Part shown: piece after piece, positions 35,942-44,432 of the stretch
Numbering within the stretch: the stretch's first letter is position 1
Layout of the letters: each line of letters starts with the position of its first letter
Assembly (NCBI RefSeq): GCF_009762325.1
Contig: NZ_CP034348.1
Span: 688,501 to 752,500, forward strand
Source: Roseovarius faecimaris
GTDB taxonomy: Bacteria; Pseudomonadota; Alphaproteobacteria; Rhodobacterales; Rhodobacteraceae
Reading direction: 5' to 3'
DNA: 64,000 bases
Notes under the pieces: model-generated
Seen by the model: the letters and a program-made list of their open reading frames with translations, nothing else
Databases searched by the model: none
What the model was told of the DNA's origin: nothing
Translations under genes and position numbers: made by a program

Positions 35942-36442
35942 ATGTCAGACCTTTCGATCCAGCTGCACTGGCAACGCATCGAGCCGCAACTGAAACCGGG
36001 TGCATACTCGGCGGAGCATACGGTTCAGTACAATCAGTGCTATGACGTCCTGGTGGACGCCGCCCCTGACTGGGGCGGCGATCCCGCCAACACCAATCCC
36101 GAGCAGGCCCTGGCCTCGGCCTTGTCCAGCTGTCACATGATGACCTTCCTGGCCCTGGCGGCCAAGGCCGGTTGGCCGGTGGCGAGCTATCATGACTATG
36201 CTGTGGCCCACCTTGGCAAAAACGCCCGCGGTCAGATGTCGGTCACGCAGATCGATCTGCATCCCGTCGTGCGTTTCGACACCGGGTTTCAGGTAAGCGA
36301 CGAAGAGATGGAGCAGATGCAGGACCGCGCGCATCGCTACTGCTTTATCGCAAATACTCTGGCTGACAGCGTCAGGATCAACATCCTGCATGCCCCGACG
36401 GTCCGTCACACCCGCGAAGGAGCTTACAATGTTGCAGCGTGA
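35942..36442 (+). CDS. OsmC/Ohr-family protein
   Basis: A 166-residue OsmC-fold protein. The two redox cysteines are in ALSSCHMMTFLALAAKAG and HRYCFIANTL, as in thiol-dependent hydroperoxide reductases. The protein would detoxify organic peroxides using a lipoyl or thiol reductant. It sits between the methyltransferase and hydratase genes and overlaps the latter by 14 bases, so it is part of the operon. A role in protecting the pathway from peroxide or thiol by-products is inference. Confidence 0.83.
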   Translation: MSDLSIQLHWQRIEPQLKPGAYSAEHTVQYNQCYDVLVDAAPDWGGDPANTNPEQALASALSSCHMMTFLALAAKAGWPVASYHDYAVAHLGKNARGQMSVTQIDLHPVVRFDTGFQVSDEEMEQMQDRAHRYCFIANTLADSVRINILHAPTVRHTREGAYNVAA

Positions 36443-37214
36443 CCTCGACAACATGGGCATCCTGCGCCTGACGCTCGACGATGTCGCACGGCGCAACGCC
36501 CTGTCCGAGGCGATGCTGACCGAACTGGGCGCAGCCTTTGATGAGGCCGCGAGCAACCCGGCTGTCCGGGTGGTGGTGCTTGCCGCCAACGGCCCGGCGT
36601 TCTGCGCCGGGCACGACCTGAAGGAAATGACCGCAGGCCGGTCCGCTCCGGATGGTGGGCAGTCCTATTTCACCAAGGTGATGGCCATGTGTTCGGGCGT
36701 CATGCAACGCATCGTCAATTGCCCCAAGCCGGTGATTGCCGAGGTGACGGGCATCGCCACTGCCGCGGGTTGCCAACTGGTGGCAAGCTGTGACCTGGCC
36801 GTCGCGGATGAAACCGCAAGGTTCAGCACTCCGGGGGTGCATATCGGGCTGTTCTGCTCCACGCCGATGGTGGCGCTGTCGCGCAATGTGGGCAAGAAAC
36901 ACGCGATGGAAATGCTTCTGACCGGGGATATGATCCCGGCCGCCCGCGCTGCTGAGTTCGGGCTGGTCAATCAGGTCGTCGCATCTGAGGCGCTGCGGGA
37001 CGCAACGATGGAGTTGGCGCGCAAGATCGCATCGAAATCGAGCATGACGCTGGCCACCGGCAAACGCGCCTATCACGCCCAGGTCGAAATGGGTCTGGCT
37101 GATGCTTATGAGCATGCCTCTCAGGTGATGGTCGAGAACATGCTGGCCCGCGACGCCGAAGAAGGCATCGGCGCCTTCATCGAGAAACGCGCGCCTGTGT
37201 GGCAGGATATATAG
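36429..37214 (+). CDS. Enoyl-CoA hydratase/isomerase family protein (ECHDC3-like)
   Basis: A 261-residue crotonase-fold protein. The oxyanion-hole segments are CAGHDLKEM and TGIATAAGCQLVASCD. The positions of the two catalytic glutamates of classical hydratases are occupied by Gln (AGCQL) and Gly (STPGVHIG), so ordinary hydration is doubtful. The C-terminal MVENMLARDAEEGIGAFIEKRAPVW and the GLFCSTP segment match the ECHDC3 branch, whose function is unsettled. AAGGAG precedes ATG 36429. It is last in the DmdA-like operon. Confidence 0.82.
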   Translation: MLQRDLDNMGILRLTLDDVARRNALSEAMLTELGAAFDEAASNPAVRVVVLAANGPAFCAGHDLKEMTAGRSAPDGGQSYFTKVMAMCSGVMQRIVNCPKPVIAEVTGIATAAGCQLVASCDLAVADETARFSTPGVHIGLFCSTPMVALSRNVGKKHAMEMLLTGDMIPAARAAEFGLVNQVVASEALRDATMELARKIASKSSMTLATGKRAYHAQVEMGLADAYEHASQVMVENMLARDAEEGIGAFIEKRAPVWQDI

Positions 37215-37501
37215 CCCAAAACCACAGAAGCCTTACCTACCAGGCGCGCTCCGGTTCTGAACCGGGGCGCACCCCTGATTTCAGCCGGTGTTGCGGAAGC
37301 CATGGGGAATGACCGTTGGTCTGATCGGTTCGTATGCCCCGCCAGCCGCCGGATCGGCATGTGCAGCGATGCCGATACGGTAACCACATCACCCGGCGGA
37401 TGCGCCGGTTACGTCCCTTTGGTCTCTCCCGAAGGAGATTTGCGACGCAAACACGCAATCGGCCCTTGCCCTCACGATCACAGATCAATAAACACGCCAG
37501 C

Positions 37502-37591
37502 GGAGACGTGGCCGAGTGGTCGAAGGCGCTCCCCTGCTAAGGGAGTAGGCGGGAAACCGTCTCGAGGGTTCGAATCCCTTCGTCTCCGCCA
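37502..37591 (+). tRNA. tRNA-Ser (anticodon GCU)
   Basis: A 90-base class II tRNA with a 7-bp acceptor stem GGAGACG/CGTCTCC, anticodon stem CTCCC/GGGAG with loop CTGCTAA (GCU), a long variable arm, T-loop TTCGAAT, and an encoded CCA. A P4-type integrase gene begins 150 bases downstream, so the 3' end is the likely attachment site of the integrated element. Confidence 0.96.
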
Positions 37592-37740
37592 CCATACCTT
37601 TTTTCTGAGTTTTGCCGAGGCGCTTAAAATACCTTTTGGTTAGGTATTTCAGGCAGATATTGTCGCGCTGACTTTGTGTTGGATTTCTTTCGATCATGCC
37701 TATATTGGTTCATGCCGTGGTATGAAATGTGGTATGAAGT

Positions 37741-38949
37741 ATGGCGCTGTCTGGAAAGCTGACAAAGAAGCTGGTCGAGAATCTCGGGCCGGGGCGGCAT
37801 GGGGATGGCGGCGGGCTGTATCTGGTGGTCGACCCGAGTGGAGCGCGGCGCTGGATCGTGCGGGTGACGGTCAAGGGACAGAAGAATGCCAAGGGCGCAC
37901 CGCTCAGGACAGATTTCGGGCTAGGCGGAGCGGATACCGTCACGCTCAATCAGGCGCGCGAACGGGCGCTGGAATATCGCCGCATGGCTAGGCAAGGTCT
38001 GAACCCGCGCTACAATGCCAAGCAGGACATTCCGACGTTCGAGGAATTCGCCCAACAGGTGCATATAGAGCGCCTGCCGACATGGAAGAATGCCAAGCAC
38101 GGGCAGCAATGGATCAATACTCTGCGCGACTACGCCTTTCCGAAGATCGGGCGTATGTCGCTGGATGGGATTGGGCAACCGGAAGTGCTGATGTGCCTGT
38201 CGCCTATCTGGACGGAAAAGCATGAAACCGCGCGGAGATTGGCGCAGCGGATCAAGGTGGTTCTGGAGGTGGCGAAGGCCAAAGGCTTTCGCGAGGGCGA
38301 AAACCCGGTGACCGCAATCAAGGAAGCGGGCGTTCTGCCGAAGGTGAAGTCGCGACCGAAGCACCACAAGGCAATGGACTGGCGCGATGTGCCTGCCTTC
38401 TATGACAGTCTGCACGACCGCTCTGCAATGGCCGCGAAGGCGCTGATGTTCACTTGCCTGACCGGGTCGCGCACCGGCGAGGTGTTGGGCATGCGCTGGA
38501 AAGAGGTGGATCTCGACGCGGGCGTCTGGACCTGTCCTGCGGAGCGGATGAAGACGGGCGAGGCGCACCGGGTGCCGCTGACGGATGAAATGCTCTCCAT
38601 TCTCGAGCCGCTCAAAGCGATGCAATCGGAGTATGTCTTCGAAGGCCAAAAACGACACCGGCCCCTGTCAAACATGGCGATGCTAATGCTTCTGCGCCGG
38701 ATGGGTGTCGAGGGCGTGACGGTGCACGGCTTCCGCTCGACCTTCCGAGACTGGGCCTCCGAGGTGGCGAACGCGCCGCGCGACGTGGCCGAAATGAGCC
38801 TGTCGCACCGAATCGGTTCGCAGGTGGAACAGGCATATGCGCGCTCCGATCTGCTGGAAAAGCGGCGGCTTCTGCTGGACAGGTGGTCGGATTTCGTGAC
38901 TGGCGCGGATGGAAAGGTGATTTCTTTGCAGAAAAAGAAAGAAAGTTAA
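37741..38949 (+). CDS. P4-type tyrosine recombinase (integrase)
   Basis: A 402-residue integrase. The N-terminal arm-binding domain (LTKKLVENLGPGRHGDGGGLYLVVDPSGARRWIVR) is the DUF4102 type; a core-binding domain follows, and the catalytic domain holds Arg in TGSRTGEVLGMRW, the HGFRSTFRDWASE His-x-x-Arg box, the second His in LSHRIG, and the nucleophile Tyr in VEQAYARSD. Such enzymes integrate islands at tRNA 3' ends; tRNA-Ser lies just upstream. The gene starts within AT-rich DNA 150 bases after the tRNA. Confidence 0.93.
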   Translation: MALSGKLTKKLVENLGPGRHGDGGGLYLVVDPSGARRWIVRVTVKGQKNAKGAPLRTDFGLGGADTVTLNQARERALEYRRMARQGLNPRYNAKQDIPTFEEFAQQVHIERLPTWKNAKHGQQWINTLRDYAFPKIGRMSLDGIGQPEVLMCLSPIWTEKHETARRLAQRIKVVLEVAKAKGFREGENPVTAIKEAGVLPKVKSRPKHHKAMDWRDVPAFYDSLHDRSAMAAKALMFTCLTGSRTGEVLGMRWKEVDLDAGVWTCPAERMKTGEAHRVPLTDEMLSILEPLKAMQSEYVFEGQKRHRPLSNMAMLMLLRRMGVEGVTVHGFRSTFRDWASEVANAPRDVAEMSLSHRIGSQVEQAYARSDLLEKRRLLLDRWSDFVTGADGKVISLQKKKES

Positions 38950-39025
38950 TGCGGAAAGGGTCGCGATTCAGGGGCCTTTTCACAGAGTTTAGCAAATCGT
39001 AAGCACACCAACCATATTGGTTGTA

Positions 39026-39889
39026 ATGCAGGAAGGTGTAATTCAATATACCTTTATGCAAGGCTCATCAGGTGAACTATCCGAACTGGAGGTCAGCGAA
39101 AGGCTACACGCCATCGTTGACGAAATGCTTGAGCCGTTTGGCAAGGCGAGTCTGCGTATGACTGGCTTGAATGCTCTAGCGCCCCCCCAACCCCCAATCG
39201 ACATAGCGAAGCCCAACCAACACGACAACAAGGCTGAATTCCAACATGAGCAGCGCATTGTCGAGACGAGCATTAAGCTCATGAGCGAGTTGGCCGAGCT
39301 TCTGGCGCCCCAGAGCGATGCGTCAGACCAAAAGGAAATGATTGCCAGGCTGGTTCCAGTTATTGATCAGAAAATGCGTACTTCAAAGCTCTACACGACA
39401 CCTAAAATGGCGCTCGATCTGATCTCGAAGAGCGCGGCAGATGTTGGCGGTTATTATTCATTTTATATATTAATATTAGATACTTGGACTGCATTCAATG
39501 CGCGCCAGGCAGAGTTGAAGCAACAGGAGGAGAAGTTTTGGAACCTTCCTCACCGAGCGCCGGACTACTACGCTCGGTCTATCGCAGTCAGGCTTGCAAA
39601 ACTCTACGCCAAAGAGACCCTCCAACGTCCGACATATGGTAGTGCTGGAAGCACTGGCAATCCCTCTACCGCATATGCCCGGGCACTGAGGAAAACCTTC
39701 GACGTTCTAGGAATTCGGGCAGGAATTCGTAATCACGCGGAGTATGCGATTGATCAGATCACAGAGGATGATCTCAAGCAGCAAACCGGTCTGCTGGGGG
39801 GCTTTCTGGGGCTCGCAGGCATGGATTCAGACAGTGATGATTTTACAGAATCCACCAAAAAACTGCTGAAAAAAGGTCCAAAGAACTAA
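39026..39889 (+). CDS. Unrecognised protein carried by the integrated element
   Basis: A soluble protein of about 287 residues with no family I recognise. It is helical and charged, with one hydrophobic patch (YYSFYILILDTW, near residue 155) that is short for a membrane span, and a Gly-rich segment (LLGGFLGLAGMDSDSDD) near the end. GC content is lower than the neighbours, typical of cargo. The start is uncertain: ATG 39026 and ATG 39056 are both possible and neither has a good ribosome site. It lies between an integrase and small HTH genes, the usual place for accessory or defence cargo, but I cannot assign a role. Confidence 0.6.
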   Translation: MQEGVIQYTFMQGSSGELSELEVSERLHAIVDEMLEPFGKASLRMTGLNALAPPQPPIDIAKPNQHDNKAEFQHEQRIVETSIKLMSELAELLAPQSDASDQKEMIARLVPVIDQKMRTSKLYTTPKMALDLISKSAADVGGYYSFYILILDTWTAFNARQAELKQQEEKFWNLPHRAPDYYARSIAVRLAKLYAKETLQRPTYGSAGSTGNPSTAYARALRKTFDVLGIRAGIRNHAEYAIDQITEDDLKQQTGLLGGFLGLAGMDSDSDDFTESTKKLLKKGPKN

Positions 39890-39977
39890 GTCCTTCCTTC
39901 GCCCATTTTGTTGCATTTTTCCAGCCGAAACGCCATGTGCTTGAAAGTCTCCGAACGACACAATCGGAGGCCGTCTC

Positions 39978-40190
39978 ATGGCAAACCTATTTGAGCAAAA
40001 TCGAAACTATGTTCTGGGCGATCCTGAACTGGAGTTGTTAGGTGATCGCACCAAGCTGGCGCAATGGCGTCACAAGGGCATGGGTCCCGCGTTCTACCGT
40101 CTTGGCCGCAAGATCATTTATCGCGGTGCGGACTTGAATGCCTGGGCCGAAGCGAACCGTGTTGATCCCGGTGCGGAGGGTCGCGCATGA
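39978..40190 (+). CDS. Small HTH/excisionase-like protein
   Basis: A 70-residue protein with an AlpA/Xis-like pattern: a helical start, WRHKGMGPAFYRLGRKIIYRGADLNAWAEAN, resembling the DNA-binding MerR-like fold of excisionases. ATCGGAGG precedes ATG 39978. Its stop overlaps the next start (ATGA), so it is translationally coupled to the HTH/zinc protein and probably to the downstream recombinase. Confidence 0.7.
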   Translation: MANLFEQNRNYVLGDPELELLGDRTKLAQWRHKGMGPAFYRLGRKIIYRGADLNAWAEANRVDPGAEGRA

Positions 40191-40753
40191 AACGCTACCA
40201 CGTGCGCGGGCTCTGCAAATCGCGGGTCTACACCTTCAAAATGGCCGCGCGGATCGTCGGCGTGTCCCTCACCACCTTCCGCAAATGGCCGAAACAGGGC
40301 TTGCCGGTAATCACGGACAAACGCCCCTATCTGGTGCGCGGCGCGGATCTAATCGATTTCTTGACGAAGCGCATTGAGCAGAACCGTTGCCCGATGGGAA
40401 AAAGGCAATTTCATTGCATGACCTGCCATGCGCCCAGGGATGCAGAAACCGGCTCGCTGGCTTATACCACGCAGACCACTCGGACGGGCCGTCTCAGCGC
40501 CCTATGCGGCACCTGCGGTGGCAAGATGGGGCGTTTCAGTAACCCCGAGAATGCCCACCAGATGATTGAAGCCGACAGGGCCGCGATCAACACCGCAACG
40601 CACGCCTATTGTGTCACGTCATCCCCCGTTGAAACGCGCACTTTCGTGATCCCGGTCGATGGCGCTTTTGTGCAAGGCGGAACGGCCCGGAAATCACCTT
40701 CAGACCGAAAGGAAAACCAATGCGAAAATTCGACCCAGAAAACGAACGCCTGA
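40187..40753 (+). CDS. HTH protein with a Cys4 zinc-binding motif
   Basis: A 188-residue protein. Residues 16-55 form an HTH-like segment (FKMAARIVGVSLTTFRKWPKQGLPVI), and two CxxC pairs (FHCMTCHA and ALCGTCGG, about 34 residues apart) form a probable zinc ribbon. It overlaps the gene before it by four bases and the recombinase after it by 34 bases. This trio (small HTH, HTH/zinc, recombinase) looks like a conserved recombination module; the zinc protein could be a directionality factor. Confidence 0.68.
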   Translation: MKRYHVRGLCKSRVYTFKMAARIVGVSLTTFRKWPKQGLPVITDKRPYLVRGADLIDFLTKRIEQNRCPMGKRQFHCMTCHAPRDAETGSLAYTTQTTRTGRLSALCGTCGGKMGRFSNPENAHQMIEADRAAINTATHAYCVTSSPVETRTFVIPVDGAFVQGGTARKSPSDRKENQCENSTQKTNA

Positions 40754-41748
40754 AACTGGTATATCAGGACCATCTGCGCCACGCCGAGGGCCTCGATCAT
40801 AAGACCATCGACAAGGCGATGGCAGCGATCCGGCAATTCGAGGAAAGCACCGGCTGCGCCTCATTCAAGCGCTTTCGCAAGGATCAGGCGATGGCCTTCA
40901 AGGACTGGCTCGACACCGCCCGTAGTAAGCGCACCGGCAAGCCACTGTCGAAGGCCACAATCGCCAGCACGCTGCGGGCTGTGCGAGAGTTCTTCCGCTG
41001 GGCAGCAGGGCAGCGCGGCTACAGGGCCACAATCGGACGTGGCGACTGGGTCTATTTCAAACAGCCACTGAAGGATGCCCGTGCGGCGCGGGCCTCTTCT
41101 CCGCGCAAGGTGCCGGGTATCGAACAGGTGGCGCGCGCCTTCGACGCCATGCCCGGCGCCACAAGCCTCCAGAAGCGCGACAAGGCCCTTCTGGCCTTCC
41201 TCATGCTCACCGGCGCGCGGATCGGTGCGGTTGCCTCTCTGAGGCTCAAGCATGTGGACATGGAACAGCGCCACGTCTTTCAGGATGCGCGCGAAGTGAA
41301 CACGAAAAACGCCAAGACGATGAACACCACGTTCTTTCCGATGGGCGAGGCTTATGTGGTCGCACTGGCCGATTACCTGCGGCACCTGAAAGAAGACCTG
41401 ATGTTCGGCCCCGAAGATGCGGTCTTTCCCAAATCCGAGATCAGGTGCGGCCCGAACGGGTTCGAGGTCAAGGGCCTCTCGCGCGATCCATTCGCCAGTA
41501 CGGGGCCATTGAACGAGATCGTCAAGGACGCCTTCGCCGCCGTGCAACTGCCGCGCTACACCCCGCACAGCTTCCGCCACATGCTTGCGCTGTATGGTGA
41601 CAAGGCTTGCCAAACGCGGGAGCATTTCAAAGCCTGGTCACAAAACCTGGGGCATGAAATTGTGGCGATCACGGTATCGGCCTACATGCCGGTAACGGCA
41701 GAGGCCCAGCGGGCGATCATCCTGGGATTGGGGGAAGAGGATAAATAA
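40720..41748 (+). CDS. Second tyrosine recombinase
   Basis: A 342-residue tyrosine recombinase without an arm-binding domain. The SAM-like core-binding domain spans about residues 1-125; the catalytic domain has Arg in TGARIGAVASLRLKHV, the HSFRHMLALYGDK box, a His in WSQNLGHEIVAITV and the Tyr in SAYMPVTAE. It differs clearly from the integrase at 37741. It is coupled to the HTH/zinc gene. Such enzymes are found in elements that do not use tRNA sites. Confidence 0.88.
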   Translation: MRKFDPENERLKLVYQDHLRHAEGLDHKTIDKAMAAIRQFEESTGCASFKRFRKDQAMAFKDWLDTARSKRTGKPLSKATIASTLRAVREFFRWAAGQRGYRATIGRGDWVYFKQPLKDARAARASSPRKVPGIEQVARAFDAMPGATSLQKRDKALLAFLMLTGARIGAVASLRLKHVDMEQRHVFQDAREVNTKNAKTMNTTFFPMGEAYVVALADYLRHLKEDLMFGPEDAVFPKSEIRCGPNGFEVKGLSRDPFASTGPLNEIVKDAFAAVQLPRYTPHSFRHMLALYGDKACQTREHFKAWSQNLGHEIVAITVSAYMPVTAEAQRAIILGLGEEDK

Positions 41749-41959
41749 TTGAATGCAACCCTCGCGTAATACTTGCACAAGCGTTTAGATAGGGCGGAAA
41801 GTGTGAATTCGCTGCGGGATTAACGCGGGCCAAAACCTCACTCGAACAAGTGCTCTAAAAACCGATACTCCAGCTCATTGTGCAGGCAGCACACCAAGCA
41901 AGTCGGATCAATCTCTTGCAACCGAGCAACCAGTGATCACTCCATGACCGATGCGGAGA

Positions 41960-43588
41960 TTATCGCAACGGCATACCAGACGCCTCCATCGCTAAAAGCC
42001 AGCGTTCCAAAGCGCCAGGGGCCTTCCAAATGCGTTCTTCGATGTTTCGAACCCGCTCAACGGTCCAGTTGGGATTTTCCGAGAGATAGTCAGACATAGC
42101 CCTTTTCGCCTCGTCTTCATTGCCGTTGCAGTGGTGTATCGCGGCCAGATGTTTGTTCGCAGCAATCGGCATAGATGGTGACGCTTTGAAGGCGTCCAGT
42201 GCCGCGTCGCAATCGCCCGCTTGCCAGAGTGCCCACGCCTTGTTCCAAGAGAGATCAAAGTGTCTGAGCGGATCAATGCGTTGGAGTTGCGCGAGCACTT
42301 CAAGGGCTTCGTCAGTTCTGCCCAAATAGATGAGTGCAACCGCTAGTCCATTGCCAACGATTGTAGAGGAAGGGTTCAACGCAATACCTTGCTTGAAGGC
42401 ACGCGTGGCGTCCTCGACCTCGCCATTAAACATTAGCGCCCGCCCCAAGGCGTGGTAGGCTAGGAAGTTGTTGGGATCGAGCTCGACGCCACGGCGGGCA
42501 AACTCGAACATCTTGTCGCGTAGTTCTGCTTCGTCGCCCTCAACCCATCCATATTGCAGTCCGATCCGCAAAGAGATTGCCTGCCCCAGGAACCCCCATG
42601 CGGACTCAGGATAATCGCGCATCGATTTTTCCTGTTCTGAAATGTTAATCAACAGATTTTCGCGGGTGAAGCTGCGCATAATGCGGCTTTGCGCTGCGTT
42701 CGAGATCATCAAGGCGCTCACATCTCCGGCGGTCATGCTCGCCCCGGCCGTATCAATGACTGTTGAACCGACGGCCCGTGCAATCATACGGCTGATTTGG
42801 CTGTTTGCCTCCAGCATGGCTTCCAATGGCACGTTGATCTCGTGCGCCCAAATGTGCGCTTCTGTGTCGCTGTCGATCAATTGCGCTGTGATCGTCAGGC
42901 GCGACCCGTCGTATTGTTGGCTTCCTTCAAGAACAAAATCAGCACCGAGAGCCTCGGCAATTTCTGAGACCCCCAAGGAAGAATCCCGAAACTGGAAGCT
43001 GGAGCGACGTGAGATGACAGCCATCTGCGGGAACCCGGCCAATGCGGTAATGATGTTCTCACTGATGGCGTCGCTCAGGAAACCTTGGTGCGGTTCGTTC
43101 GAGAAGTCATCAAAAGGGAGGACAGCGACCACAGGTGCATCGGGTGTGTCGTCCTGTGGCATCGTAAAATAGGTGGTGACCATAGCGACAAGCAGAACAG
43201 CCGCCAGCATTAGCACAACCCCTCGCCGACGCCGTGGCATTTCCCCGTCAGCATCAGGTGATTGCGCCACCAGCCGGTATCCTTGTCTCGGGACAGTTTC
43301 CACGATGCGCTTGTCAGTATCACCCAAGGCGCGTCGAATGTCGGCAATGCATTGCGCAACACTGTCATCCGCAATCGCTCGCCCTGCCCACACATCTTCA
43401 ATCAACGCCTTTCGTGTGACAATCTGATTGGGGTTATTTGCCAAAGACACAAGAACTTCACGGGACTGATGCCGCAATTCAACCGCTATCCCATCGGCAT
43501 CTCGGAGTCGCCCGCTTGATCGGTCAAGAACCAAGGTTCCGACTCGGATTTCAGAAGATTTCAAGTCATTTCGTTTGGGAAAAACCAC
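41960..43588 (-). CDS. CadC-like winged-helix regulator with membrane helix and TPR domain
   Basis: A 542-residue protein. Residues ~10-105 are an OmpR/CadC-type winged helix (VLVSLANNPNQIVTRKALIEDVWAGR ... VPRQGYRLV). A basic stretch (PRRRRG) leads into one membrane helix (VVLMLAAVLLVAMVTTYF). Residues ~145-250 resemble the TolB-N/FlgO-like domain (VAVLPFDDFSNEP), and TPR repeats fill the C-terminus. GTG 43588 has GGAGGG seven bases upstream, which decides the start over ATG 43708; the latter would overlap the divergent gene. It probably controls the divergent lyase-like gene. Confidence 0.82.
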   Translation of the reverse strand: MVFPKRNDLKSSEIRVGTLVLDRSSGRLRDADGIAVELRHQSREVLVSLANNPNQIVTRKALIEDVWAGRAIADDSVAQCIADIRRALGDTDKRIVETVPRQGYRLVAQSPDADGEMPRRRRGVVLMLAAVLLVAMVTTYFTMPQDDTPDAPVVAVLPFDDFSNEPHQGFLSDAISENIITALAGFPQMAVISRRSSFQFRDSSLGVSEIAEALGADFVLEGSQQYDGSRLTITAQLIDSDTEAHIWAHEINVPLEAMLEANSQISRMIARAVGSTVIDTAGASMTAGDVSALMISNAAQSRIMRSFTRENLLINISEQEKSMRDYPESAWGFLGQAISLRIGLQYGWVEGDEAELRDKMFEFARRGVELDPNNFLAYHALGRALMFNGEVEDATRAFKQGIALNPSSTIVGNGLAVALIYLGRTDEALEVLAQLQRIDPLRHFDLSWNKAWALWQAGDCDAALDAFKASPSMPIAANKHLAAIHHCNGNEDEAKRAMSDYLSENPNWTVERVRNIEERIWKAPGALERWLLAMEASGMPLR

Positions 43589-43694
43589 ACCAAGGCCCTC
43601 CAATCCAACTATCGCCACGGACGCTGCCGGTTTGACGAAGGCCCCCTTGGGCAACGACTGGCATTCAAGCTGCTTAACTCTTGGAGGATACTTG

Positions 43695-44432
43695 ATGGAA
43701 CGCGACACGGGAATAGCGGATCAGAAGCCGACCAAATCTTTGCTCTATGGCAAGGCAATGACGGCTTTTGCACTTTCGATGGTGTTGATGTTTCCTGGCC
43801 TTGCTTTGGGCCAGAACTTCGAATTGAACACTCCACGTGAGGGGGCTCCGTTTCAAGAAGCTGACGGGAGCCATCGTTTCCATCTTCTGCCTGGAGAGTG
43901 TAGCGATCAGGAATACTTCTCGACGGAACTGCAAGCATATGTTTCAGACTGTGCCCGCGGTCGAAACCGGATTGAGTACTACGAGACAACCGCAGCCAGT
44001 GCAGGTGACCGCCGTCTGTATGAGTGGGAAATCTTCATCCCCGAGGACTTCAGTTATAGTGCCATGGGCGCGCGGCTTACTGCTGTTCAATTCGAAACGG
44101 GCACTGACATGCTCTATGGCTTTGAGCTGAACAACGATGCCCTCACATTTAGGTCACGCGACTGCATTCCGGCAGAGGAGTTTGGTCAATGGCACAGCAT
44201 ATCCGTGCGTATCCAATATGACTCTACTCCGCGCAAATCACTCAAAGATCAAACGCCGGGTGTATTTGTCGTCGAATGCAATGGGGCGGTGGTTGCCGAC
44301 TCGAGCGGCAGGCCAAATCTGGCCGAAGGTGGCAAGATTCAATTCCGATATGGACTATTTGGCGCAATGGATATCTCGGACACCGACAATGTTGCCGTGT
44401 CTTATCGAAATGTCCGAGTTTCGGAATGGTAG
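43695..44432 (+). CDS. Secreted polysaccharide-lyase-like (jelly-roll) protein
   Basis: A 245-residue protein. An N-terminal hydrophobic segment (about residues 21-39, ending GLALGQ) is a signal peptide with an unusually long charged leader. The body reads like the concanavalin-like jelly-roll of polysaccharide lyases (heparin-lyase I/PL20 group): LYEWEIFIPEDFSY, VQFETG, and a final KIQFRYGLFG ... VSYRNVRVSEW strand pattern. Three to four cysteines could form disulfides. TTGGAGGA precedes ATG 43695. The divergent CadC-like regulator suggests induction. The catalytic residues and substrate cannot be named. Confidence 0.65.
   Translation: MERDTGIADQKPTKSLLYGKAMTAFALSMVLMFPGLALGQNFELNTPREGAPFQEADGSHRFHLLPGECSDQEYFSTELQAYVSDCARGRNRIEYYETTAASAGDRRLYEWEIFIPEDFSYSAMGARLTAVQFETGTDMLYGFELNNDALTFRSRDCIPAEEFGQWHSISVRIQYDSTPRKSLKDQTPGVFVVECNGAVVADSSGRPNLAEGGKIQFRYGLFGAMDISDTDNVAVSYRNVRVSEW

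Noticed and set aside
36429-37214. Naming the ECH-like gene dmdD (methylthioacryloyl-CoA hydratase)
   Set aside because: Both catalytic glutamates are replaced and the C-terminus fits the ECHDC3 branch.
43589-43708. Extended N-terminus of the CadC-like regulator from ATG 43708
   Set aside because: It would overlap the start of the divergent gene; GTG 43588 has an ideal GGAGGG box and the extension has no domain similarity.
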